NCBI GenBank assembly: GCA_023409955.1
Contig: JAEYQQ010000135.1
Coordinates: 1 to 34,124 of the forward strand
DNA: 34,124 nt
Origin: Bacillota bacterium
GTDB lineage: Bacteria > Bacillota > Clostridia > Christensenellales > Aristaeellaceae
Direction: 5' to 3'
Program-made: the position numbers and the translations under genes
Shown here: one piece after another, positions 25,356 through 32,782 of the stretch
How positions within the stretch are numbered: position 1 is the first letter of the stretch
Layout: every line of letters starts with the position of its first letter
Notes under the pieces: model-generated
The model's database searches: none
What the model saw: only the letters and a program-made list of their open reading frames with translations
Told to the model about the DNA's origin: nothing

Positions 25356-26346
25356 GCGGCCATATCCTGATCATTGACGGAGGTACCACCAACCTTCGGT
25401 TGACACTCATAGGCGCAAGCGGCGAAGTCCTTGCCATCATCAAGAAGGATGCAGGGATATCCCAAACCAATATCGACGGCCATAACGGACGGTTGAAAAG
25501 CGCTTTGCAGGATGCTATTTACAGCCTCATGGCCAAGTTTTGCCTGACACCTTCTGACATTGCGCTCTGCGCTGCCTATGGCATGATCACCAGCCGAGAG
25601 GGGCTTGTGGAGATTCCGCACCAGATTGCTCCAACAGATGCAGATCAACTGTACAGCAGCATGGTGATACACGCTTTCCCTGAAATAGTGCCTTTCCCCA
25701 TTACATTCATCCCTGGTGTAAAAAATACTGATGCAACTGTGACAGTGAATACACTTTCCCAAATGGACATGATGCGAGGTGAGGAAACCGAGGCCATCGG
25801 CCTGTTTCAGCTTGTGCAGCCCAACCGCTCCTGCGTGTTTGTGCTGCCGGGCTCTCACAACAAGCTGGTGAAGATGGGCGCCGGCGACAAATTAATGGCT
25901 GCATGACCACTTTATCTGGAGAGCTGCTAAGCTCCCTGACCCACCATACCATTTTGGCTGGGGCCGTTCATCGCAGCTTTTCCACAGCTGAAACCTACGA
26001 TCCCTCCATGGCGCTGCTAGGGTATCGCGAGGCGGATGCATCCGGCCTTGGCCGGGCTGCCTTCGCCGGGCGGATCCTCTCCACCCTTGGCAAGCAGTCC
26101 CCTGAAAAGGTAGCCAGTTATCTGCTGGGCGCCGTGATGCATACAGATATACAAGCACTGCAATCTTTTTGTGAAATAGATACACCCCTGTATATCGCGG
26201 GCCGAGAACCTGTTCAGACAGCGCTTTGCGATTTGGCGCTAGCTGCTGGCTTTACAAATGTGCATCCTATATCCGGTGATATCAGCGGCAAAATGGGCAT
26301 TGTTGGCGCCCTGCACATCGCCAAGGAGCGATTATATGAACTATAG
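25352..26346 (+). pseudogene. dgoK: 2-dehydro-3-deoxygalactonokinase, split by a frameshift
   Basis: DgoK phosphorylates 2-dehydro-3-deoxygalactonate for the aldolase encoded just upstream. The coding sequence lies in two frames. The first (25352-25906, 184 residues) has the ATP-binding IIDGGTTNLRL and runs to VLPGSHNKLVKMG. The second (25903-26346, 147 residues) continues the family pattern with MTTLSGELLSSLTHHTILAGA and ends normally. Read in the second frame, the codons before its ATG give QINGC, which joins well to the first part. One base therefore appears to be missing near 25886-25892. Joined, the protein would be about 330 residues, close to the family length. Both halves are otherwise clean, so the shift is recent or a sequence error. 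The stop and the second ATG overlap as ATGA, so two separate polypeptides are a further, less likely option. No slippery heptamer is present. Confidence 0.85.
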
Positions 26347-26632
26347 CAGCAGTGGGATACTGTGCAGAAGATGCCTGGATCAGGATGTGGATGATAAGAA
26401 CCTGCGAGAGTATTTGGATGGTTATGCTGCGTCCCTGCCGCCGGAAATCCGTACGCCGGAGAAAGAATATGTGCTCAGGCTTTCTATATGCGAAGCATGT
26501 GCTCAACGTATACAATTTACCTGTACCCAGTGCGGCTGCTACATACAGGCTAGGGCTGCCAAGCGAATGCAAAAATGTCCCTTGCCCGGCACTACCAAAT
26601 GGGGTGCTTATGTGGGATACGAGGCAGAATAA
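26336..26632 (+). CDS. Small Cys-rich DUF6171-like protein
   Basis: A 98-residue soluble protein with probable zinc sites: CRRC near residue 10, CEAC near 57, CTQCGC near 67 and a later Cys in KCPLPG. The spacing and the final RAAKRMQKCPLP...W match my recollection of the DUF6171 family, which is common in Clostridia and has no known function. The ATG at 26336 is supported by AAGGAG 7 nt upstream. It overlaps the end of the kinase reading frame by 11 nt and is followed after 50 nt by the isomerase gene, so it belongs to the sugar-acid operon. A metal-binding or nucleic-acid-binding role is possible; nothing indicates catalysis. Confidence 0.75.
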   Translation: MNYSSSGILCRRCLDQDVDDKNLREYLDGYAASLPPEIRTPEKEYVLRLSICEACAQRIQFTCTQCGCYIQARAAKRMQKCPLPGTTKWGAYVGYEAE

Positions 26633-26683
26633 GTTGTCGGCTTGGAAAGCTGTACAACACTTAGCTATGTGGAGGGACTGTCT

Positions 26684-27487
26684 ATGAAGTTTGGATACTG
26701 CACCGGCATGAGCGCAAAGGATCCAGACGGTACCGGCTATGAGCGCATCCCCCTCTTAAAGCAGATGGGCTACGATTTTGTGGAGCTTCCGCTGGCTCAG
26801 GTCATGAGCCTGAGTGAGGAGGCTTTTGCAACAGGACCCCTTCAGCTGATTAAAGAAACCGGTGTGCCTTGTCTGCGCATGAACAGCTTCATCCCAGGAA
26901 GTTACCGCCTGACCGGCCCCAACGCAGATCACTACAGCACTTTGGAATATGCCAAAGCCGCCATGGAACGTGCAGAGCGGCTCGGAGCAAAGGTCCTTGT
27001 ATTTGGTTCCTCCGGTGCAAGAAACCGACCCCTGGGCACAAGTCTTCAACAAGGCCTTGACCAGTTGGCTTCATTGTTTACGCAGCTAGCACCCATTGCA
27101 GCAAGTCATGGCATCACCATTGCCATTGAGCATTTGAACAAGCTGGAATCCAATATGATCAACCGCTTTTTAGAGGGGTGTGCTTTGGCCCGGCAGTTGA
27201 ATGATCCATGCATCGGTGTGCTTTGGGATACGTACCATATGAGCCTTTCTGATGATTCCTGCACCAGCGTGCTAAATAGTGGCAGTCTTTTACAGCATGT
27301 GCATGTAGCCAGAACCTTAGGCCGCAGCCTGCCCTGCCATGGGGATGATGAGGATTACGGCCAGGTGTTTGAAGTACTGCAGCACATAGGCTATGACGGA
27401 ACCGTTAGCCTAGAGGCTGTAGTCAGACAAGATTTTGAGAAAGAGGCTGCGGAAGCCCTAGCGGTATTGAAAGCATTTGTGGAATGA
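26684..27487 (+). CDS. Sugar phosphate isomerase/epimerase (xylose-isomerase-like TIM barrel)
   Basis: A 267-residue TIM-barrel enzyme of the AP-endonuclease-2/xylose-isomerase-like superfamily. The likely divalent-metal ligands are in the usual places: Glu149 in IAIEHLN, Asp182 and His185 in WDTYHM, His207 in HVHVA and Glu244 in VSLEAV. Relatives include D-tagatose/psicose 3-epimerases and hydroxypyruvate isomerases, and the exact substrate is open. The ATG at 26684 has GGAGGG upstream; a 14-residue in-frame extension lacks a site. As the last gene of the operon, it is followed by a terminator. The context suggests a sugar or sugar-acid feeding into the KDPGal branch. Confidence 0.85.
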   Translation: MKFGYCTGMSAKDPDGTGYERIPLLKQMGYDFVELPLAQVMSLSEEAFATGPLQLIKETGVPCLRMNSFIPGSYRLTGPNADHYSTLEYAKAAMERAERLGAKVLVFGSSGARNRPLGTSLQQGLDQLASLFTQLAPIAASHGITIAIEHLNKLESNMINRFLEGCALARQLNDPCIGVLWDTYHMSLSDDSCTSVLNSGSLLQHVHVARTLGRSLPCHGDDEDYGQVFEVLQHIGYDGTVSLEAVVRQDFEKEAAEALAVLKAFVE

Positions 27488-27507
27488 GTATATGCTATAT
27501 AAAGCAA

Positions 27508-27551
27508 CCATCCCGGCCGGAGTATGCTCCATGAGGGATGGCTGTTTTTTT
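27508..27551 (+). terminator. Terminator of the sugar-acid operon
   Basis: CCATCCC (27508-27514) pairs with GGGATGG (27535-27541), and a second small stem (GGAG/CTCC) lies in the loop. A run of seven T follows (27545-27551). It is 20 nt after the isomerase stop. Confidence 0.8.
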
Positions 27552-27643
27552 GCGTTTTTTTGAAGTCTTAGTAATGTACGATTAACCGCCATAGGGAGGG
27601 GGGTAAAACGGATGTTGGGAGGTTGATATGACTGTGACCTGGC

Positions 27644-28468
27644 TTATTCTACATCCAGCGGTGTCTTATAATCAGGTGCCGGAAAAGCATCTGACAAAAG
27701 CTGAAGATCATGGGCATCCAGGGGAATGTGCAACATGGCTGCATTCTCCCGCACATGGGTAAGGCTGCCCGCTTTGGGGATAGGAATCAAATCTTGATCC
27801 CTCAAAATAAAGCCCAAAAGTACCTGAGCCGGGGTAATTTGATGCTTCTGTGCCACCGACTGCACTGCCCGGCTTTTAAACAGATCAGGTTTCAGCAGGC
27901 TTTCTTGAGCCAGCGGGCAGTAGGCCATCACTGGAATACGATGCTCCTTCAGCCAGGGAAGCAGCTCATATTCGATGCCCCTGGAGCCCAAGTGATACAG
28001 CACCTGATTGACAGCACAATTTTCACCACCGGGTATGCGAAACAGTTCTTTCATATCTGCCGTATCAAAGTTGGACACGCCCCAGTTTTTGATCAGTCCC
28101 CTTGACTTTAGCTCCTCCATGCAGGTAACGGTCTCTTTAAGAGAAACACCTCCACGCCAGTGAAGCAGGTATAGGTCTAAAAAATTGACACCTATGCGTT
28201 TTAATGAGTTTTCAGCGCTTCGGAAAATACGGCTCCTGCCTGCGTTGTGGGGGTATACTTTGGATACAAGGTACACATCCCCCCTGGGAATATCCCGGAC
28301 GGCTTCCCCCACCAGGCTTTCAGAGAGGCCCTCTCCGTACATTTCGGCGGTATCGATCATGGTCATCCCAAGGCGAATCCCTTCACGGAGGGCTTTTATT
28401 TCATCCCCCCGGCGTGCGGGGTCTTCCCCCATTTTCCAGGTCCCTTGACCCATGCGCGGCAGGCTCAT
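27644..28468 (-). CDS. Aldo/keto reductase (YeaE-like)
   Basis: A 274-residue NADPH-dependent oxidoreductase. The catalytic tetrad is predicted as Asp39, Tyr44 (DTAEMYGEG), Lys70 (LVSKVYP) and His103 (LLHW). The cofactor phosphate loop IPKAGSLTHVREN is present. The opening VGQGTW-like segment (MGQGTWKMGED) resembles E. coli YeaE/methylglyoxal reductases, but the N-terminal beta-hairpin of about 10 residues is missing. AGGAGG lies 7 nt before the ATG, and no in-frame start lies just upstream. It is 69 nt after the M20 peptidase gene on the same strand and may be the last gene of that operon. A weak hairpin (AAGGGA/TCCCTT) lies between them. Confidence 0.88.
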   Translation of the reverse strand: MSLPRMGQGTWKMGEDPARRGDEIKALREGIRLGMTMIDTAEMYGEGLSESLVGEAVRDIPRGDVYLVSKVYPHNAGRSRIFRSAENSLKRIGVNFLDLYLLHWRGGVSLKETVTCMEELKSRGLIKNWGVSNFDTADMKELFRIPGGENCAVNQVLYHLGSRGIEYELLPWLKEHRIPVMAYCPLAQESLLKPDLFKSRAVQSVAQKHQITPAQVLLGFILRDQDLIPIPKAGSLTHVRENAAMLHIPLDAHDLQLLSDAFPAPDYKTPLDVE

Positions 28469-28537
28469 ACCATATCCTCCTTTTGCAGGGGTGTAACTTT
28501 GCTACCCCAAATAAGGGAAAGCCCCCTTGGCAATCCC

Positions 28538-29971
28538 TTATAACAGTTTGATCAGCCGTACATAAAAGCGCACCAGGTCATACAGCTTGCTTAGCTGTAT
28601 CCGCTCGTTATTGGCATGTATGGTGGCCCGATCCTCTTTTGTCATGGCCAAAGGTGAAAACCTGTACACATGATCGCTGATGGCGCAAAAATGGCGGGAG
28701 TCACTGGCAGCCACCATCAGGTATGGTGAAACCACAGCACCCTGCCAGGTCTGGCCAATGGCTGTATATAGCTTTTCCCAGGCTTCCCCTTCTGCAGGTG
28801 AGCAAGGCGATGGATTGTTACCATTGGCGATGGTAGCAGACACACGGCTGTCATTCACAGCCTTTTCGACATAAGCTTTGGCACTTTCCACGGTATCGCC
28901 GCCGATGAGTCTTAGGTTGGCTCCAACTGTAGCCTTAGGCGGCAGTACGTTGTGGGCAGGACTGCCGGACATAAGGGTAAAGGCGCAGGTGGTGCGTACC
29001 AGAGCGTTCATTTCTCCGCCCTTCTTTTTGCACAGCATGTCAAGTACTGGTGCAAAGCACCACAGGTTGGCAAAGATCATGCGGTATGCAAAGGTGGAAC
29101 GGCGGCCTAGGGTATCGAACATTTTCGTCACAGCCGGGGTCAACCGGAAGGGGAAGGGATGATTTTCCACCTTGGTTATCGCCTGCGCCACCACACCTAC
29201 AGCCGTATGGGGCGGAGGGGTGGAGGCATGCCCACCAGAGGACACTGCCTCAAAATTGATGTTAGTCAGGCCCTTTTCCCCAAGGCCGATCAAAGCACAA
29301 GGCTCCTTAACACCGGGGAATACATTATCCACCACCGCACCGCCTTCATCCAATACAAAGGCAGGGGTTATACCCCGGCGTTTGAGCTCCGCCACAATGG
29401 CTGGTGCACCATGGCCGAAGATTTCTTCATCCCCCGCAAAGGATAAATACAGGTCGTTTTCCGGAATAAACCCTTCCGATATCAAGTGTTCCGCAGCTTC
29501 CATCACGCCAAGCAGCGTGCATTTTGTATCCAGCGTGCCCCGGCCCCAAAGCACCCCGTTTTCAATTTCTCCAGAAAAGGGAGGCTTATCCCAGGTGGAC
29601 TCTTGAACGGGCACTACATCGTAATGGGACATGAGCACACCGGGCTTGTCACTATTTTTGCCCGGCCAGCGGTATAAAATCCCCCGGTCGCCAATGCGCT
29701 CCTGAGTCAGCTTTTCATGAAGACGGGGATAAAGCTTTTTAAGCAGCTCCGGAAACTCCTCAAAGACCTGCTGATCTTCCTTGGATTTATCAAGATAGGA
29801 GATGGTCTTCATCTGAATGATGGCCTGCATGTCTTTGGCGATCCGGTCTTCATACAGCTTCACTTCCAAGGGGGCAACAGCCTTTTCCTGTTGGGGCTTA
29901 AAAGCCAGCGTCCTAACAACAATTACAGCAATCAGCAAAGCAAGTGCGGCAAGGATCAAATAAAGAAGCAT
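28538..29971 (-). CDS. M20 family peptidase / carboxypeptidase (PM20D1/CPS1-like), membrane-anchored
   Basis: A 477-residue zinc hydrolase. Residues 1-23 form a hydrophobic N-terminal helix without a clear cleavage site, probably an anchor. Metal and catalytic residues are in order: His116 (LMSHYDVVP), Asp148 (GTLDTKC, bridging), Glu182/Glu183 (GDEEIFGHG), an Asp in LDEGG, and His452 (TIHANNER). The length and sequence fit the vacuolar CPS1/PM20D1 branch, which cleaves peptides or N-acyl amino acids. The lid/dimer domain is between about 220 and 360. AGGAGG is 8 nt before the ATG, and the gene starts 14 nt after the end of the upstream membrane protein gene. Together with the two membrane proteins it probably forms an uptake or export and hydrolysis cassette. 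Confidence 0.9.
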   Translation of the reverse strand: MLLYLILAALALLIAVIVVRTLAFKPQQEKAVAPLEVKLYEDRIAKDMQAIIQMKTISYLDKSKEDQQVFEEFPELLKKLYPRLHEKLTQERIGDRGILYRWPGKNSDKPGVLMSHYDVVPVQESTWDKPPFSGEIENGVLWGRGTLDTKCTLLGVMEAAEHLISEGFIPENDLYLSFAGDEEIFGHGAPAIVAELKRRGITPAFVLDEGGAVVDNVFPGVKEPCALIGLGEKGLTNINFEAVSSGGHASTPPPHTAVGVVAQAITKVENHPFPFRLTPAVTKMFDTLGRRSTFAYRMIFANLWCFAPVLDMLCKKKGGEMNALVRTTCAFTLMSGSPAHNVLPPKATVGANLRLIGGDTVESAKAYVEKAVNDSRVSATIANGNNPSPCSPAEGEAWEKLYTAIGQTWQGAVVSPYLMVAASDSRHFCAISDHVYRFSPLAMTKEDRATIHANNERIQLSKLYDLVRFYVRLIKLL

Positions 29972-29985
29972 TGTGTAATCCTCCT

Positions 29986-30642
29986 TTAGAGCAGATTCAT
30001 TTTATATAGTATTCTGGCGGCACCGATAGCCACCAAGGCCCCCACCGGCACTAAGATGCCAACGGAGGAGCTAAGGCCCGGCGCAATCAGAAACAGTGCA
30101 ATCATCAAAAGCAGCGGTGTCAAGGCTAACTTCCAGTTTTTTGATACATATACCACTGCCAAGGCCCCAAACAAAGATGGCAGGATGTTGGCAAAGGCGG
30201 GCTTCAGCACGGCTGATTCCAGTACAGGCTGCAAATAAGACAGCAGCAGAACACCCAAGGCCAGAATGAGTGTATTGACAATGGCGGAGGATGCCACGGC
30301 AATGGTGGAGATAACATCTCCCTCCTCCGTTCCCGGCTTGACCTTTGCTGCCTCCATGGCGTTTAAGGCACAGGGCACTTTCAGGTTGGTGAGGTTGCCG
30401 GTGATAAAGCCCAGGTACGAACCGCCGGAGCCCAGCATGGGGGTAAAGGTAAACACCTCAATGATTCCAACCGTCCAGAAAATAGGCGCCACGCTTAATA
30501 AGCCCTTTAGCACATGAGTCATGCTGGGCCATGCGTCATAATATACGCAGATAGCAGCAGGCGCCATGAGCATTATCAATATCCCACCAGCCACCCAAAT
30601 GCGGCCGTAAAAATGAACTGCTTCCCTGTAAGGCTTTTTCAT
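29986..30642 (-). CDS. Small integral membrane protein, partner of the DUF5058 protein
   Basis: A 218-residue protein with about six predicted helices and no recognisable catalytic motif. The loop between helices 2 and 3 (LGSGGSYLGFITGNLTNLKVP) is Gly- and Asn-rich, like a substrate-binding re-entrant loop. I do not recognise a named family. The ATG at 30642 is preferred, since AAGGAGG lies 7 nt upstream; an in-frame GTG at 30648 abuts it. It lies 12 nt after the DUF5058 gene and 14 nt before the M20 gene, so it is cotranscribed. Inference: it forms a two-subunit permease with the DUF5058 protein. Confidence 0.75.
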   Translation of the reverse strand: MKKPYREAVHFYGRIWVAGGILIMLMAPAAICVYYDAWPSMTHVLKGLLSVAPIFWTVGIIEVFTFTPMLGSGGSYLGFITGNLTNLKVPCALNAMEAAKVKPGTEEGDVISTIAVASSAIVNTLILALGVLLLSYLQPVLESAVLKPAFANILPSLFGALAVVYVSKNWKLALTPLLLMIALFLIAPGLSSSVGILVPVGALVAIGAARILYKMNLL

Positions 30643-30654
30643 ATACACTCCTCC

Positions 30655-31380
30655 TTACTGCATCAAGGCCGTGATAGGGATAGAAAGCGCCATGGCTCCC
30701 AGCATGCTGATGGGCAATGCATACTGTTCCAACCATGTGACTTTGGCCTTGTTGATGAGCAAGCCGCAAATGCTCATCAGCACTGCGGAAACAAGTGCTA
30801 CTACAAGGGGGATAAACCCAGGCAGTCCATTGCGTACATCAGCAAACAGCATGCCAAGGAAGGCGGCAATCATGCCCAAAAACAGGCTGGTGAGCACCGC
30901 GTCACCCCACTTTTCATCCTTGTTCTTTAAATTCATAACACCGGACTGAATCTTTTTAAGGCCAAATAAAATCACAAATATGCCTGGGATGATGCCTAAA
31001 GTCATCACCCATGCAATGGCCGTAAAGGCTTTGGGATCGGTGATGGTGCTGCTCAGGCTAAGCTGCATTCCCTTGGCTGTGGCCGTAGCAGCCGGCAATT
31101 CATAGGTCACTGCACCCAGCACGCTCAGGCGAAGCCAGGGCCAGGGCAGGCCAAGAAAAGCTGACAAAGAGATCACACCAACCAATATAGCAGCTGCCGG
31201 CGCAATCGTAAATACAGCGCTGGAGGCGATGGTCTTTTTCAGCACCGATGCAGAAATGTTCAGTTCCCTGGCCCGTTTATAAGCGCGGTATAAAAAATAA
31301 CCCGACTGGCTAAGCACAAAGAGAATCACAATACTGGTCACCCCATAGAGAAACCCGCTGTTGACATTGAATTCCCTCAC
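30655..31380 (-). CDS. DUF5058 family membrane protein
   Basis: A 241-residue integral membrane protein with six or seven predicted helices, matching my recollection of DUF5058 (N-terminal SGFLYGVTSIVI, and the conserved-looking TYELPAATATAKG loop after helix 3). There is no ATPase motif or binding-protein partner nearby, so any transport would be secondary. The start is a GTG with GGGGGAG 5 nt upstream. It is the first gene of the operon with the second membrane protein, the M20 peptidase and possibly the aldo/keto reductase. The function is not established; a role in moving peptides or acyl-amino acids for the peptidase is inferred from context. Confidence 0.8.
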   Translation of the reverse strand: MREFNVNSGFLYGVTSIVILFVLSQSGYFLYRAYKRARELNISASVLKKTIASSAVFTIAPAAAILVGVISLSAFLGLPWPWLRLSVLGAVTYELPAATATAKGMQLSLSSTITDPKAFTAIAWVMTLGIIPGIFVILFGLKKIQSGVMNLKNKDEKWGDAVLTSLFLGMIAAFLGMLFADVRNGLPGFIPLVVALVSAVLMSICGLLINKAKVTWLEQYALPISMLGAMALSIPITALMQ

Positions 31381-31440
31381 AGGCGCTCCCCCTTTTCACA
31401 TGGCATACGTTCAAATTTATGGAATTGAATATTTTTATGT

Positions 31441-31469
31441 ATTGTAACAGTTTACATATGCAAAGTCCA
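31441..31469 (-). promoter_or_regulatory. Possible promoter of the DUF5058-M20 operon
   Basis: On the minus strand TGGACT (31469-31464), a 17-nt spacer and TACAAT (31446-31441). The -35 lies within one arm of the palindromic repeat at 31463-31521, so the repeat may influence expression. Both hexamers are imperfect. Confidence 0.4.
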
Positions 31470-31521
31470 GCCCAAGAGGGCTCCGCCCTCTGGACTTCCG
31501 CCAAAGGGACAACGCCCCTTT
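31463..31521. repeat. REP-like element: two tandem palindromes
   Basis: Hairpin one nests AAGTCC/GGACTT (31463-31468, 31492-31497) around AGAGGGC/GCCCTCT (31475-31481, 31485-31491). Hairpin two is AAAGGG/CCCTTT (31503-31508, 31516-31521). The composition is unlike the AT-rich surroundings. It lies in the 300-bp divergent gap 31381-31683, far from any stop codon, so it is not an ordinary terminator. I see no second copy in this window; the style resembles dispersed palindromic repeats of clostridial genomes. The rest of the gap holds two promoters and nothing else I can support. Confidence 0.6.
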
Positions 31522-31683
31522 AGATACCTATTCATGGGATGTAAGAGCATCCTTATCAAAAAGCGGATAGAAAGAGCAATTGCCATCAAATGATCAAAAC
31601 AAGTTTGCGCAAGTGAGCCGATCCGTACAATGAACACATTAGTCAACCATATTAACCTGTAGATTGTTTCATGCGCCCGATTT

Positions 31684-31712
31684 TTGCATCTTCTTTTTAT
31701 TTATGGTAGAAT
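31684..31712 (+). promoter_or_regulatory. Promoter of the FtsX-type permease operon
   Basis: TTGCAT (31684-31689), a 17-nt spacer and TAGAAT (31707-31712). The start site near 31719 is upstream of the ATG at 31729, and excludes the in-frame TTG at 31684 as a translation start. Confidence 0.5.
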
Positions 31713-31728
31713 CGAAAGAAATATCCAT

Positions 31729-32778
31729 ATGCGGTTGCGGCAGTCATTTACAAAAGCTTTCGGAGGTCATGTGAAAAAGACCATTCATCTTGCGTCAAGT
31801 GTCCTGTTGTTTATCATCCTTGCCTGCGGCGGGTTGCTGTTTGCGTATGCGCTGGATACATATCATCAAATACAGCTTACAAATAAAATCAACTCGGGGT
31901 ACATATCCCCCGCATCTGCGTGGTTTACACTGAAAAGTGGCATGCTTATCACGCCCGAAGAAGCTTCAGCCCAGCTGGAAAGTGGATGCCTGTTGTATTT
32001 CAAACCTAATGCCACCTCAAATTTGCTGTACCTGTATGGCATCCAAGGCACGACTGCCTTTCCATTAAAAGAAGGCCGCCAACTCTCAGTAACTGATTTT
32101 CAAAGCGGCGCTTCCCTTGCCATGGCAGGGACGAAGGTCCAGAGTAGCCTAGTCCCCGGATCAGCATTGCTGATTGAAGGTATGGAAGCATCCATTACCG
32201 GTATCCTCGGCTTGCGTCTACCCAGCATGCTGGATACCATGCGCATTGTACTGCCAAGTCCAGCGCTTCGCGCCGCCTTGACATCCGGGATATGGATCAT
32301 AGACGGGAATGACACAGGCCGCATCGAACAAAGCTGGCAGAACATTGAAGACCATCTACCTCCATCAGCATACAATCGCATACCCGTAGAATACATGGGC
32401 ACATTCCACTTGGGCAGGAGCACGGTCATACTGCCGGTGGTATTAACTGGCCTTTCCCTATCCGTGCTTTGCGCATTTTTCGCCCTGGCTGCCTTTTGGT
32501 TTCACTGCCAAAAACAGCTGATATCAGTCTTTATCCTATTGGGCCTTACCAACAGAAAAATCATATGGCAGCTCGGCAAACGTCTTGTATGGCTGGTGGC
32601 GGCAGGCTTGTTTTGCGGCGGTCTTGCAGGCGCGCTGCTGGGTCTGCTCTCTTTTCCCGGCGCGGCTATTCAGTGGCTGGCTTCTTCCATATGCTCTGCC
32701 AGCCTGACGGTCTTGCTGCTGTACATCATCTTAGGCAACACATTGACAAAATGGACCGTAAAGGAAATCAGGGGGTGA
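31729..32778 (+). CDS. FtsX-like ABC transporter permease
   Basis: A 349-residue permease with the MacB/FtsX layout: a short amphipathic N-terminus, helix 1 (about 20-42), an extracytoplasmic domain of about 200 residues, then three helices (about 245-345) with the FtsX-type cytosolic segment LGLTNRKIIWQLGKRL after helix 2. The start is uncertain. The ATG at 31729 has only a weak site; a GTG at 31771 has GGAGG 4 nt upstream but would remove the amphipathic helix typical of the family. A GGGGGTG site for the next gene overlaps its end. It forms a heteromeric exporter with the next permease and the ATPase begun at 34000. Candidate roles are peptide or antibiotic export or sensing. Confidence 0.8.
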   Translation: MRLRQSFTKAFGGHVKKTIHLASSVLLFIILACGGLLFAYALDTYHQIQLTNKINSGYISPASAWFTLKSGMLITPEEASAQLESGCLLYFKPNATSNLLYLYGIQGTTAFPLKEGRQLSVTDFQSGASLAMAGTKVQSSLVPGSALLIEGMEASITGILGLRLPSMLDTMRIVLPSPALRAALTSGIWIIDGNDTGRIEQSWQNIEDHLPPSAYNRIPVEYMGTFHLGRSTVILPVVLTGLSLSVLCAFFALAAFWFHCQKQLISVFILLGLTNRKIIWQLGKRLVWLVAAGLFCGGLAGALLGLLSFPGAAIQWLASSICSASLTVLLLYIILGNTLTKWTVKEIRG

Positions 32779-32782
32779 TGGC

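Noticed and set aside
25880..25906. Programmed -1 ribosomal frameshifting in dgoK
   Set aside because: No X-XXY-YYZ slippery heptamer is present in the region where the frames join, and no obvious downstream pseudoknot or stem is seen.
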